Source: Vampirovibrio chlorellavorus
GTDB lineage: Bacteria; Cyanobacteriota; Vampirovibrionia; Vampirovibrionales; Vampirovibrionaceae
Length of the DNA stretch: 64,000 nucleotides
Direction: 5' to 3'
Assembly (NCBI RefSeq): GCF_003149375.1
Contig: NZ_QFWH01000007.1
Location: 1 to 64,000 of the forward strand
Shown here: positions 53,199 to 61,529 of the stretch, in pieces
How positions within the stretch are numbered: the stretch's first letter is position 1
How the letters are laid out: every line of letters starts with the position of its first letter
The notes under the pieces: model-generated
Database searches by the model: none
Told to the model about the DNA's origin: nothing
What the model saw: only the letters and a program-made list of their open reading frames with translations
Position numbers and translations under genes: made by a program

Positions 53199-53915
53199 AT
53201 GTTCCCACAGACGCGCTTTCACTATATAGAGGCTCCTGAACTGGACTCCACCAACGAGGAGGCCAGGCGCCTGCTACAGGCGGAAGCCCTGAGCGGGCCA
53301 GCCATCATTCGGGCCCATCAGCAAACCGCCGGTCGAGGCACTCAGGGGCGCACCTGGCATTCGCCTGCCGGGGCGGGGTTATATTTTTCCGTGGTGCATC
53401 CTTTTGCCGGGTGGGTGGAGGTGCCCCCCGCACTGGTGCCCATTACCCCCCTGTTTACTCTCGCCGCCGGGGTGGCCTGCGCTGAAAGCGTTCGGGATCT
53501 GACGGGGTTGGAGCTTCAACTGAAACCCATTAACGATTTGTGCGTGAATGGGCAAAAACTGGGCGGTATTCTGGTGGAAAGCCTGATCAGCCAGAATCAG
53601 TGTCAGGCCCTGATTACGGGCATTGGCATTAACGTCTTTGAACAGGATTCCATCATTGCGGCTTGTTTAGAGGAAGGGCGGGGTAACCAGCCCATTAGCC
53701 TGCAAGCCTGTATTCCGCCCCATCACTTTGAGCAGTTTCTACGTCTGGATGGAGGGCAGGGGCAAGCCCTGATGCGGGAATTGTGTGACGCCATTGCTGG
53801 TACTGTGGATGACCTGTACCGGGCTTTGATTCTGGGGGAGCATCGGTCCATTTTGGCTCGTTATCGTGAATGCCAACTGCCCGGAACTGAATTGAGGATA
53901 CCTCCCACGTTATAG
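53199..53915 (+). CDS. birA: Biotin-[acetyl-CoA-carboxylase] ligase, class I
   Basis: 238 residues, ligase without an N-terminal HTH, hence no repressor function. AGRGTQGRTWHSPAGAGLYFS is the GRGRxGR-type adenylation loop. The usual KWPND reads KPINDL, followed by KLGGILVESLI. It lies 25 bp after HMG-CoA lyase and would biotinylate the carrier encoded in the same operon. The C-terminus (SILARYRECQLPG) is slightly short. Confidence 0.86.
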   Translation: MFPQTRFHYIEAPELDSTNEEARRLLQAEALSGPAIIRAHQQTAGRGTQGRTWHSPAGAGLYFSVVHPFAGWVEVPPALVPITPLFTLAAGVACAESVRDLTGLELQLKPINDLCVNGQKLGGILVESLISQNQCQALITGIGINVFEQDSIIAACLEEGRGNQPISLQACIPPHHFEQFLRLDGGQGQALMRELCDAIAGTVDDLYRALILGEHRSILARYRECQLPGTELRIPPTL

Positions 53916-54029
53916 AAGATATGCTTACCCTGAACGTTTATAATTGATGCAATCCTCACATTAAAGTATTAGACCCAATGGTCGATAAAGATATCAGATA
54001 AATTTCCAGACCGATTTGAGAGGACTGAG

Positions 54030-54653
54030 ATGCGAATTCGTGATCCCAAAGGTATCCGTGCTGGTTTCAGTTTGTCGGAATTATTGATTTCCCTGCTCAT
54101 TTTGGCGGAAATTGCCACGTTCACCATTCCCAAGGTGTTGAGCGCCCAGCAAAACGGGCAAAACAACGCCAGGGCCAAATCCGTGGCGGCCATGATCTCC
54201 GAGGCTTTCTATATTCACAAAATCAATGGCTTGGTGAACGCCAACACACGGGCAACCGATTTGACCCCTTACATGAACTACATATCCTACGATACGACCT
54301 CTGGCAGTACCGTGGATAATACTCCTCGGTACTCGTGGTGGTACACCTGTAATAGTTTTTACCCATGTATGGACTTGCATGGTGGGGGCGTGTTGTTATT
54401 ATTGAATAATTGTCGGCTTGGGGGAACCACCAGCCTGAATTACCTGGATTTTCTCTATGATCCCGATGGCACATTCAATGGGGATTATGTGGTGAATACC
54501 TTCAATGGGCAAGGAAAGTCCATCTATTTTGCACTGTACGCCGATGGCTTTTTGACCACCCGAAATAAGATGAGAGCTGGTAGTATTCAAGGTGGTTGTG
54601 CAGGAACTACCGGGCCTGATACGGGCTTTGATCCGAGCTGGTTCAGCTGGTAA
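54030..54653 (+). CDS. Type IV pilin-like protein (prepilin N-methylation site)
   Basis: 207 residues. A short basic leader ends in Gly12, cleaved before Phe13 in RAGFSLSELLISLLILAE; Glu17 is the conserved Glu5 of mature pilins. The hydrophobic helix (13-35) is followed by a globular domain rich in Gly, Tyr, Asn and Thr with six Cys. It is the only pilin gene in the window and no assembly genes are near. GAGAGGA precedes the ATG. Confidence 0.85.
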   Translation: MRIRDPKGIRAGFSLSELLISLLILAEIATFTIPKVLSAQQNGQNNARAKSVAAMISEAFYIHKINGLVNANTRATDLTPYMNYISYDTTSGSTVDNTPRYSWWYTCNSFYPCMDLHGGGVLLLLNNCRLGGTTSLNYLDFLYDPDGTFNGDYVVNTFNGQGKSIYFALYADGFLTTRNKMRAGSIQGGCAGTTGPDTGFDPSWFSW

Positions 54654-54662
54654 GCAAAACAA

Positions 54663-54702
54663 CGGACTCCCCTTTGGGGCTTGTGCCCAGCCAGAGAGTC
54701 CG
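54663..54702. terminator. Hairpin between convergent genes
   Basis: CGGACTC (54663-54669) pairs with GAGTCCG (54696-54702); the loop holds an inner CCCC-TTT-GGGG hairpin. There is no strong T-tract, so it may be a structural barrier rather than a classic terminator. Confidence 0.4.
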
Positions 54703-54727
54703 CAGTCGTTTATGAGTATTTGTTGGG

Positions 54728-55612
54728 TTAAGCCACCACGCCGTTCAGGCGATCCGCTTCTAGCCCATTCCAGAAGGCGGCCAGGCCTTCCAGCATTTCC
54801 TTGCCGCCTGCTAAAAATTTGGCCCGATCAAAGCGGGGATCCTCAAAGATCTCTTTCAGTTCCTCCTGGGTGTGGGCGGCGTGTTGGGCTTCCAGCCGGT
54901 TGTGCCAGGCAAAAAAGGCCAACGATAAATCCGGCACCTGGGTTTTGCGAATTTTCAGCAACCCGTCTTCCAGTTCCTGCCAGAACCCGGCGGCGGCCCA
55001 GTTTTCAATGGCAAAACTGGCCCCGGCGGCAATGCTGGCGTCTTCGCTGCCATACAGGCGGGACAGTTCATCACAGAAAAACAGGGTAGAGGCCGTGCCG
55101 TGACGGCGCTTGCCCAAATCATCGAAGCCCAGACCCAGTGGCTTGCCGAATTTCAGGAGCCATTCAAAATGCGCCGCCCCAAAGCGGAAGGTGCCCCCTT
55201 CAATGGTGCCTTCAGTGCTGACGAATTCCGGGTCGCCTTCCTGATCGGTGTTATCGCCCGATTGTGCTGGAGCGGCCTTGCCCTTATGGTTGAAAATCAC
55301 CCCCAGCTCATTGGCCAGAATCTCTTTGGCTTGGTGCATGGATTCCAGCGAGTCGGCGTTTAGCATTTTTTTGAGCTGGGCGATTAAAAACAGGTTGGAA
55401 AACACGGAAAACTGAATGGCAAAGTGCCGCAGTTGGGGAATGGTCACATCGCCGGAGGCAAACCATTGGGTAAAGCGGTTGCTGACCACGATGGGGTGCT
55501 GCAAAAATTCTCGCTCCACCAGCTTGGTAAAGCGCTCATAATCCATTTGGTTCAGATCCTGAACAGAATAAGTCATCGCTTTGCCCTCAGTCCCGGTTGC
55601 TAATACAGTCAT
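54728..55612 (-). CDS. Haem-oxygenase-like fold protein (diiron oxidase-like)
   Basis: 294 residues from ATG 55612 with GGAGGG upstream; upstream codons to 55852 are not credible. Helical, with FTKLVEREFLQHPIVVSNRFTQWF, ILANELGVIFNHKG, HFEWLLKFGKPLGLGFDD, SFAIENWAAAGFWQELEDGL and WHNRLEAQHAAHTQEELKEIFEDP. Glu and His placements (ANELG, AAHFEW, AIEN, EAQHAAH) fit the haem-oxygenase-like iron enzymes of the TENA/CADD/UndA type. Substrate unknown. It is next to an Lrp-type regulator. Confidence 0.68.
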   Translation of the reverse strand: MTVLATGTEGKAMTYSVQDLNQMDYERFTKLVEREFLQHPIVVSNRFTQWFASGDVTIPQLRHFAIQFSVFSNLFLIAQLKKMLNADSLESMHQAKEILANELGVIFNHKGKAAPAQSGDNTDQEGDPEFVSTEGTIEGGTFRFGAAHFEWLLKFGKPLGLGFDDLGKRRHGTASTLFFCDELSRLYGSEDASIAAGASFAIENWAAAGFWQELEDGLLKIRKTQVPDLSLAFFAWHNRLEAQHAAHTQEELKEIFEDPRFDRAKFLAGGKEMLEGLAAFWNGLEADRLNGVVA

Positions 55613-55662
55613 GTGCTTTCCCTCCTTCACTTTATACGATGTTCTACAAAAACGGAACCCGC

Positions 55663-56133
55663 CTATGTCGTGGTGTGGATGGCGGGCAGCGGCGGATGGG
55701 CCCGCTTCAACATCTTTAAAACGGTCATGGATTCCATGCGATCGATGCACCCCAAGGGCAACAGTTTTTGGTTGATAAATTGGGAGAGGGCCTGAATATC
55801 GGCCACCGCCACATGGGCCAGAAAATCCGCCTGACCCAGGGTTTGAGCGCAACTCAGCACCTCGTCCAGATCCCGCACAATGGCTTCAAAGCGCTCAATT
55901 TCCGCGGGATTCTGGTTCTTGAGGGTGAAAGTCATAAACAACTCCAGAGGACGACCCACCTGAGCGGGTTCCACCAGGGCGGCGTACCCGCTGATCATGC
56001 CGCTTCCCTCCAACCGTCGCACCCGTTCCAGTGTGGCCGATTCGGACAGGCCGATGGCTTTGGCCAGCCGGTTGTTACTCAGGCGACCGTCCAGCATAAG
56101 CTGGCGAAGAATGTGCTGATCAATAACATCCAT
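55663..56133 (-). CDS. Lrp/AsnC family transcriptional regulator
   Basis: 156 residues. N-terminal HTH: IDQHILRQLMLDGRLSNNRLAKAIGLSESATLERVRRLEGSGMISGY (about 3-49). The C-terminal RAM domain (LELFMTFTLKNQ, VLSCAQTLGQADFLAHVAVAD) binds amino acids in the family. A perfect dyad lies 32 bp upstream, suggesting autoregulation. It is 50 bp upstream of the haem-oxygenase-like gene, which it may control. Confidence 0.93.
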   Translation of the reverse strand: MDVIDQHILRQLMLDGRLSNNRLAKAIGLSESATLERVRRLEGSGMISGYAALVEPAQVGRPLELFMTFTLKNQNPAEIERFEAIVRDLDEVLSCAQTLGQADFLAHVAVADIQALSQFINQKLLPLGCIDRMESMTVLKMLKRAHPPLPAIHTTT

Positions 56134-56164
56134 AGAATATTATTTAGAACAAATGGCTATTTTT

Positions 56165-56184
56165 AGCAATCTATTTTGATTGCT
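56165..56184. promoter_or_regulatory. Dyad AGCAATC-N6-GATTGCT upstream of the Lrp-type gene
   Basis: A perfect 7-bp inverted repeat around TATTTT, in AT-rich DNA 32 bp before the regulator start. Likely autoregulatory operator; role inferred. Confidence 0.55.
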
Positions 56185-56242
56185 GTGTATTTTTCAGAAT
56201 TTTATTTGGCTTTACGGCTTGCGGCCTGAACGGTTGACCGCA

Positions 56243-57001
56243 TCAGGCAACGGGCGGTTTAACCAGCAACAGGATGGCAATCAGCAACAGCAGCAGGCCA
56301 AAGCCTTGTTTCAACCGGTGCGATCCCACTTTTCGACTCAGGGCAAAACCCTGTAGACTGCCAATCACGGTGCTAAACATCAGGCCATAAAAAATGGGGT
56401 TGCCCCAGGGCAGGCTCGTCCAATAGCCCAGCGTACCGGAGGCGGCGTTAAGGCAGATAATGAGCAGGGACGTGGCAATGGCTCGCCGTGGTTCTGACCT
56501 GTGAAACAGGATCAGGGCCGGGACTATCAGGAAGCCGCCGCCCACCCCCACCAGTCCGGTCAACACCCCAATGGCCAAACCGGCCATCAGTAACTTCAGG
56601 ATCTGACCCGGGGCGTTCACCGGGCGGTTGCTGCTTACACGGATCGGGGCGGGGCAGTACAAGCGCCACACAGACAGCAGAATCAAGCCGATGAGTAATT
56701 GCATCAAAAAGGCCTGCGGGATGGAGGATGCGAACTGGCTTCCGAGAAAGGCGCCCACACTGCCACCCAGCCCCATCCACAGGGCGGCTGGCAAGTCCAC
56801 TTCTTTTTGGCGCCAGTACAAAAGCAGGCTGGGCAACGCGCCCAGAACGACCAGCAGCAGGCTGGCTCCCACGGCCTCCCGGAAGGGGAAGTGGAAGGCG
56901 TACAGCAGAATGGGGATACTGACCAACGCCCCGCCACCGCCCAGCAATCCGAGAATCAGGCCAATCAACAGCCCCCAGAACAGGGTCAGAATCCACATCA
57001 T
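56243..57001 (-). CDS. TauE/SafE-family sulfite/anion exporter
   Basis: 252-residue membrane protein with about seven to eight helices. GLLGGGGALVSIPILLYAFHFPFREAVGASLL and the repeated half VGVGGGFLIVPALILF...RRAIATSLLIICLNAASG are TauE/SafE-type duplicated motifs. It probably exports sulfite or thiosulfate formed by the adjacent persulfide enzymes. Its ATG overlaps the MBL gene stop by 4 bp, so it is cotranslated. Confidence 0.9.
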   Translation of the reverse strand: MMWILTLFWGLLIGLILGLLGGGGALVSIPILLYAFHFPFREAVGASLLLVVLGALPSLLLYWRQKEVDLPAALWMGLGGSVGAFLGSQFASSIPQAFLMQLLIGLILLSVWRLYCPAPIRVSSNRPVNAPGQILKLLMAGLAIGVLTGLVGVGGGFLIVPALILFHRSEPRRAIATSLLIICLNAASGTLGYWTSLPWGNPIFYGLMFSTVIGSLQGFALSRKVGSHRLKQGFGLLLLLIAILLLVKPPVA

Positions 57002-57777
57002 TGGGCGTTAAAGGCCACGTAGTATTCGAGCTGATCGGGTTTTTCCTCCTGCGCGTAGTGCGCGTTCATGAAGGCCACAAATTCAGCTTGAGATGAAATC
57101 TGGAGGCGGTGATTGTGTTGACTGACGGCAGAAAGCGGACTGCTCAGGTGGTTGTTGTAATCGTGCCCGGGGTGAATGGTGAAATCCGCCGGGAACTGGG
57201 CCAGTTGATGAATGGACTGGAACTGCTGTCCCGCGTCACCGCCCGGTAAGTCGGCCCGCCCGCAACTTTTATTGAACAGGCTATCGCCGGTGAACAACCG
57301 CTTACCCAGGCGAATGGTGGTCATATCCACGGTGTGGCCGGGGGTGTGCAAAAACTGGAAGGCCATCCCGCCCAGGGTGCGCTGGTCACCGTCTTTTACC
57401 CGTTCAGTGACAAATTGAGAGGGTGCTTGCTGGTGCATCAGGTAGGGCACTTGCAACAACTGGCTCAGGGTGGGGGCGGCGGTGGCGTGTTCGGCATGGG
57501 TGTGGGTGTCGATGACCGCAGTCAGGCGCAGCTTGTGCTGATCCAGCGTGAGCAGGTAGGAGCCCAGAATTTCCAGATCCGGGTCGATCAGGACCACCTC
57601 GTTGCTTTGCGGGTTGAGAATGAAGTAAGACAGGTTGCCTTCCCCGCTCCACAGGGGATAGATTTCCGCCGGTTCCTCGAAAAAGACATCCACCGCAAAG
57701 TGCTGATAGTGCAGGGGAATGTAGGGGCTGATGCTGGGTTTTGGCAAGATTCCACGCTCGATTTTTTTCTGCAACAT
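56998..57777 (-). CDS. MBL-fold persulfide dioxygenase-like hydrolase
   Basis: 259 residues starting at the ATG with AGGAG 8 nt upstream (57777; 57798 is less likely). Metal ligands THTHAEH (usual THTHADH), PGHT, TGDSLF and HPGHDYNN are visible. LWSGEGNLSYFILN and GRADLPGGDAGQQFQSIHQ resemble ETHE1/Blh-type enzymes that oxidise glutathione persulfide to sulfite. It sits between a rhodanese gene and a sulfite exporter, supporting that role. Confidence 0.86.
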   Translation of the reverse strand: MLQKKIERGILPKPSISPYIPLHYQHFAVDVFFEEPAEIYPLWSGEGNLSYFILNPQSNEVVLIDPDLEILGSYLLTLDQHKLRLTAVIDTHTHAEHATAAPTLSQLLQVPYLMHQQAPSQFVTERVKDGDQRTLGGMAFQFLHTPGHTVDMTTIRLGKRLFTGDSLFNKSCGRADLPGGDAGQQFQSIHQLAQFPADFTIHPGHDYNNHLSSPLSAVSQHNHRLQISSQAEFVAFMNAHYAQEEKPDQLEYYVAFNAQ

Positions 57778-57825
57778 GGTGAGAACTCCTGAATTCAAAG
57801 GCTAATTTGGGGGGGAATGCAGACA

Positions 57826-58371
57826 CTATGGCAAACTGCAATTCGTAGGAGACTTTGAATCCCTTCCGATTCGATTCCAGGGCAGTTTGGCCAGGAGAAC
57901 AGCCATCAGGCAGGTGTTGGTCAGTCCGGCCATCAGCATGCCCGCCCCGGCCATCAGGGCCAGAAACCACAGGGGCTTGTACAGGGTGCCTGTCAGCACC
58001 ATGATGCCCACAATGATCTGCACCTGTTGCATGATGCTGTAGCCTTTTTTGAAGGAAACGGTTTCTCGCCGGGCGGCTTTCCACCCTTGCAAGCCGTCCT
58101 CCAAAAGCCGAACATTATGAAACCCCATGGCCTGTAGTTGCTGATAGGCCTGATTGGCCCGGTTACCGCTGCGGCAGCTCAGAATAAGTTCTGGCAGGGA
58201 CTTTAACTGGTCCACGGAAGCCGACAGGAGGGGCAGGGGAATATTGACGGAGCCGGGAATATGCTCCTGGGCAAATTCATCCGGACTCCGCACGTCGATA
58301 ATGAATTCGTTTTTGAATCCGTTTTCTTTCGCAGAAATTTGATCCGCCTTCAGGCGTTGCATGGCGTTCAT
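57826..58371 (-). CDS. Rhodanese with DUF2892 membrane anchor
   Basis: 181 residues from ATG 58371 with AGAGGA upstream. The rhodanese domain (about 1-105) has IDVRSPDEFAQEHIPGSVNIPL and the catalytic Cys in ILSCRSGNRANQAYQQL. The C-terminal part has two hydrophobic helices (QVQIIVGIMVLTGTLY, FLALMAGAGMLMAGLTN), as in YgaP-like proteins. It moves sulfane sulfur at the membrane, next to the persulfide dioxygenase. Confidence 0.9.
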   Translation of the reverse strand: MNAMQRLKADQISAKENGFKNEFIIDVRSPDEFAQEHIPGSVNIPLPLLSASVDQLKSLPELILSCRSGNRANQAYQQLQAMGFHNVRLLEDGLQGWKAARRETVSFKKGYSIMQQVQIIVGIMVLTGTLYKPLWFLALMAGAGMLMAGLTNTCLMAVLLAKLPWNRIGRDSKSPTNCSLP

Positions 58372-58402
58372 TGTCAGGTCCTCTATTTTGATGGGGGACG
58401 GG

Positions 58403-58696
58403 TTAAACGGGGAGTTCGGGGCAGTAAATACGTTGCAGCAGGAACAGCAGCTCCAATAAACGTTCATCTTTCACTCTGTAAAACACCTGGGTTCCTTCCC
58501 GGCGGGCCACCAGAATGTCCTTGTCTTTTAGGGTCGCCAAATGGGTGGACATATTGGATTGCGAGGTTCCCACGGCTGCTTCCAGGGCCTGCACGCTCTG
58601 CTCGCCGTCTTTCAGCACACACAAAATGGCCAGACGGATAGGGTTGGACAAGGCCTTCAGGCAGCGGCTCGCTTTTTCGATTTTTTCCAGATCCAT
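58403..58696 (-). CDS. ArsR-family regulator (BigR/SqrR-like)
   Basis: 97 residues, winged HTH: CLKALSNPIRLAILCVLKDGEQSVQALEAAVGTSQSNMSTHLATLKDKDILVARREGTQVFYRV. Three Cys (about 12, 26, 92); a pair could form the persulfide-sensing link known from BigR/SqrR, but the assignment of sensing residues is by eye. It is first in an operon of sulfur genes and has a palindrome at its promoter. Confidence 0.9.
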   Translation of the reverse strand: MDLEKIEKASRCLKALSNPIRLAILCVLKDGEQSVQALEAAVGTSQSNMSTHLATLKDKDILVARREGTQVFYRVKDERLLELLFLLQRIYCPELPV

Positions 58697-58710
58697 GGTC
58701 TTGGCTCCTT

Positions 58711-58742
58711 ATCTAAATATCATAATATCATTATATTTAGAT
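58711..58742. promoter_or_regulatory. ArsR-type operator, ATCTAAATAT-N12-ATATTTAGAT
   Basis: A perfect 10-bp inverted repeat with a 12-bp AT-rich spacer, 15 bp before the ArsR-family start. Typical position and composition for an ArsR-type operator that overlaps the promoter of the sulfur operon. Confidence 0.65.
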
Positions 58743-59103
58743 TTATCAAGAAGTATCGTCCCAAACCAGCCAAACCTCAGGAAATTCCGCAACAAGGCCC
58801 ACCTGCCCAACCGGGTAATGCCATAAATTAGCCTTTACGAAGTGAACAGAAGTGTTAAAATTCAACACAACTGTCGCCATCGGGTAGACCCGGACTTATG
58901 GATGAGCGGACTGGCCCAGTGCCGGACAGTGACTCATAAATTTCGGGGCGAATTTTGGGGCATAGAAGTCGCTAGAGAGAAAAAAATAAAATCAGGCAAC
59001 TACAAAGAGAGAGAGAAACAATAAGAGAGGCACTGGCATGGTGTTGCTCTCGGGGTAGTCGGAAGCATCGGATGTGTTCACAACCGAAGGAGGGGAGTCA
59101 ATA
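58743..59103. other. Intergenic region upstream of the YfdX gene
   Basis: About 360 bp between divergent units. The part from 58976 is purine-rich (AGAGAGAAAAAAATAAAA, AGAGAGAGAGAAACAAT), ending in the strong Shine-Dalgarno AAGGAGGGGAG at 59085-59096 for the YfdX gene. A 60-codon frame at 58842 is not supported. No known RNA motif was seen. Confidence 0.45.
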
Positions 59104-59943
59104 ATGATACCAATGAACTGGTCTGGATACTGGCAAAACGCACTGGGAAAAGTAACCTATTTGCTACTCGGGACATGCGTGTGTCTTGGCGTGCCCTCAA
59201 ACCCGGATGCCATGGCCGCGAGTCCTCCGGTCAAGGCACCGGCAAATCCCGCCGCCAAGGCTGGAGAAATGGTTAAACCGGTGATAAAGACCGTTGAAAC
59301 CGAAATGAAAAAGGTGCAGGAGACTGTTCAGAAAGAGATCAGCCCGGTTATGAAACCAGCCGCGAAAAAGGAGCAGAGCCCGCAGGTTTCCCAGTGGGCC
59401 AATGACGCGGTGAATAAAATTGAAGCCGCCCAAAACTCCATTGAACATAACCAGCTACCCGAAGCCAAGCATCAACTGAGCGAGGCCCAGACCTTGCTGG
59501 ATCACATTCAGCAAACGGAGCCCACCGGCAACGCCATCAACCGGGTGGAATCCACCCGCAAACAGCTTGAGGCCGGGCAGATCAGCACGGACAAGGATCT
59601 GGTTCCGCTGGAGCAGGACATTATGATGTTTGAGACGGTCACCCCCGTTCCCAAGGCCAGGCAGCACTTAAACATGGCCAAGCAAAGCCTTCAGGAAAAG
59701 AACAAGGCCCACGCTACCGAGCATCTGGTGGATGTGGAGAGCCAGTTAATCTACGCGGAAGCCAACCTGCCGGTATCTCGAACCAAGCAGGATGTGCTGG
59801 GCGCGCAGACCCTGCTGGAGCAGGGGAAAGCGAAAGAGGCGCACAAGCTGCTCACCGACTCCCTGAAGCACATTCAGGAAGTGGTTATGGAAACCAGCAA
59901 AAGCACACAGATGAAATTGCCCAAAGCCGTGCCCGCCCCTTAA
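59104..59943 (+). CDS. Exported YfdX family protein
   Basis: 279 residues from the ATG after AAGGAGGGGAG; an ORF start at 59074 is not used. A signal peptide (LGKVTYLLLGTCVCLGV...AMA) ends near residue 36. A Pro/Ala/Lys-rich linker follows, then helices; the YfdX core is PLEQDIMMFETVTPVPKARQHLNMAKQSLQEKNK and AEANLPVSRTKQDVLGAQTLLEQGKAKEAHKLL. In enterobacteria YfdX is linked to acid and drug stress; its role here is unknown. Confidence 0.82.
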   Translation: MIPMNWSGYWQNALGKVTYLLLGTCVCLGVPSNPDAMAASPPVKAPANPAAKAGEMVKPVIKTVETEMKKVQETVQKEISPVMKPAAKKEQSPQVSQWANDAVNKIEAAQNSIEHNQLPEAKHQLSEAQTLLDHIQQTEPTGNAINRVESTRKQLEAGQISTDKDLVPLEQDIMMFETVTPVPKARQHLNMAKQSLQEKNKAHATEHLVDVESQLIYAEANLPVSRTKQDVLGAQTLLEQGKAKEAHKLLTDSLKHIQEVVMETSKSTQMKLPKAVPAP

Positions 59944-60031
59944 TCGGCAGGCTGCACTGAAAACCCTTAAACTGATTGAAAACCCTCAAAGCCAATCGAT
60001 TCCCTTACCGGGTGTCGGTTGGTTTTGACGG

Positions 60032-61261
60032 TCAGGGGGTGGGGGCTTCCAGTCCTTTTGCTTTCATGAACTGAAAGAACTGCTCCCCCACTTGTTTGTA
60101 GTCGGATTCCTTGAGTTTATGCTTTACGCCGGGCAGAACCCTTATCTGGTTGAAGCGGCTGTGACCGGGCATTGCCGCACTCAGTTTCCGCACCAGCGAT
60201 ACGGGCGCCGAGCCGTCCTTTTCTCCGTGAATAAACAGGGTGGGGACATTGCTTATCCGGGTTAGATAGTCTTCGCTATTGAGCCGGGTTTGCACCCGCT
60301 CCACAGACTTTGGCCCAATCAGCGATTTCAGCATGAAGAAGCGTTTGTCCAGATTGTGCTGAACGACTTTTTTGAGAGAGGGGAATCCGTTCACTAACAC
60401 GATAGCTTTGGGGCCCTGACCCTGCTGCTGGAGCCAGTAAGCCACCCGGGAGGCCACCGGCGCCCCCAATGAGTACCCCATATGCACCTGCTGCCCCACC
60501 GGCACCTGAAGGCTTTCCAGCTTTTTGGCGGCGGCCAGCCCGGCCTTGTACATGGCCGCTTCACTGGCCCGTCCGGCACTTTTGCCATAACCGGGGTAAT
60601 CGTAAACGAAAACGCCGTAACCCTGCTCTTCCAGGGTTTTCATAATGGGCCCCAGATAGCTGATATTGCTGGCCCGCTGCTGATGAAACAACACCGTGGG
60701 TTTACCCGCTTTGGCCGGAATGTGCCAGGCCCGCAGGCGAATGTGATCGGTGCTGGCATCAATCCCCAGTGTGTTCTTGATTCCGGTTAACTTGCCACGA
60801 ACCGTTTCGTACAGGTTAAAGCTCTGATCCTTAATTTTCTGTTGCAGGCTGTCAGCGTGTTTGAACGGTAAATCCTTGACCTTGACCGGCGGAAAGACGG
60901 CCAGACGCTCGACCCATTGGCGGGTGCTGTTTTTAAGCGGCAAAAAGGCGAACACGCCCAAAAACAGAAAGAGTGCCGTTTTAACCTGGCTGCCCAGATA
61001 GTTGAAAAAGGCCCCGGTTCGCTTTAGGCCGTAAACAAACACCTGGCCCAGATTTTGAAAGAAGGCCCGAATTTTTCCGGGACGAACCGCGCCGGCGAAT
61101 TGCACGGAAGCGGACATTTTGCCGGGTTTTCCCTGAAAGGCATCGGTTTTGGTGGGTGTCGCTGCGGACACACCCCGCAAGGCCCGCTGGGTTCTTGGGG
61201 TAAGATTCGCGGGTTGACCCGAATCGGAATGAAAATGGAAACTGGCTTGCCGAATACTCAT
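60032..61261 (-). CDS. Alpha/beta hydrolase with ASVQFAG leader motif
   Basis: 409 residues. A disordered N-terminal leader of ~58 residues ends in ASVQFAG (51-57), matching the heptad in the 252-residue protein at 9972-10730. A hydrophobic stretch (LGSQVKTALFLFLGVFAFLPL, about 88-108) may anchor it. The hydrolase domain has VLFHQQRASNISYLGPIMK, YDYPGYGKSAGR, the nucleophile GYSLGA, acid in FIHGEKDGSAP and His in GVKHKL. Substrate unknown; resembles bacterial BAAT/serine peptidase-type hydrolases. Confidence 0.82.
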   Translation of the reverse strand: MSIRQASFHFHSDSGQPANLTPRTQRALRGVSAATPTKTDAFQGKPGKMSASVQFAGAVRPGKIRAFFQNLGQVFVYGLKRTGAFFNYLGSQVKTALFLFLGVFAFLPLKNSTRQWVERLAVFPPVKVKDLPFKHADSLQQKIKDQSFNLYETVRGKLTGIKNTLGIDASTDHIRLRAWHIPAKAGKPTVLFHQQRASNISYLGPIMKTLEEQGYGVFVYDYPGYGKSAGRASEAAMYKAGLAAAKKLESLQVPVGQQVHMGYSLGAPVASRVAYWLQQQGQGPKAIVLVNGFPSLKKVVQHNLDKRFFMLKSLIGPKSVERVQTRLNSEDYLTRISNVPTLFIHGEKDGSAPVSLVRKLSAAMPGHSRFNQIRVLPGVKHKLKESDYKQVGEQFFQFMKAKGLEAPTP

Positions 61262-61529
61262 ATGAATGCCTGTGCCTGGCTTTGGGTATCGCCTTAGGGG
61301 CTTTTGGGGTGTTTAGTATTAACAATGGACAAGCAATTTTTGTGCGCCGGTTGAGGTCCTGTGCCTCGGGTTCAAATTACTTTAGGCCCGTATGCCCCGG
61401 GACCGGGGGAAGCGCTTGCGGAATCCCCCGTTTTCCAATAAAGTGAAGGGTATATCCAATCGGATGGGCAAGGGGCCGTTTTCGAGAGGCTTCATTGAGC
61501 GTCGAGACTGAGTTAGGAAGAGGGTCGCC

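Noticed and set aside
58842-59024. 60-codon plus-strand frame before the YfdX gene
   Set aside because: GTG start without Shine-Dalgarno, polar composition with no pattern, in a likely promoter region.
61341-61400. Possible tRNA-like T-loop GGTTCAAATTA
   Set aside because: No acceptor or anticodon stem can be formed around it.
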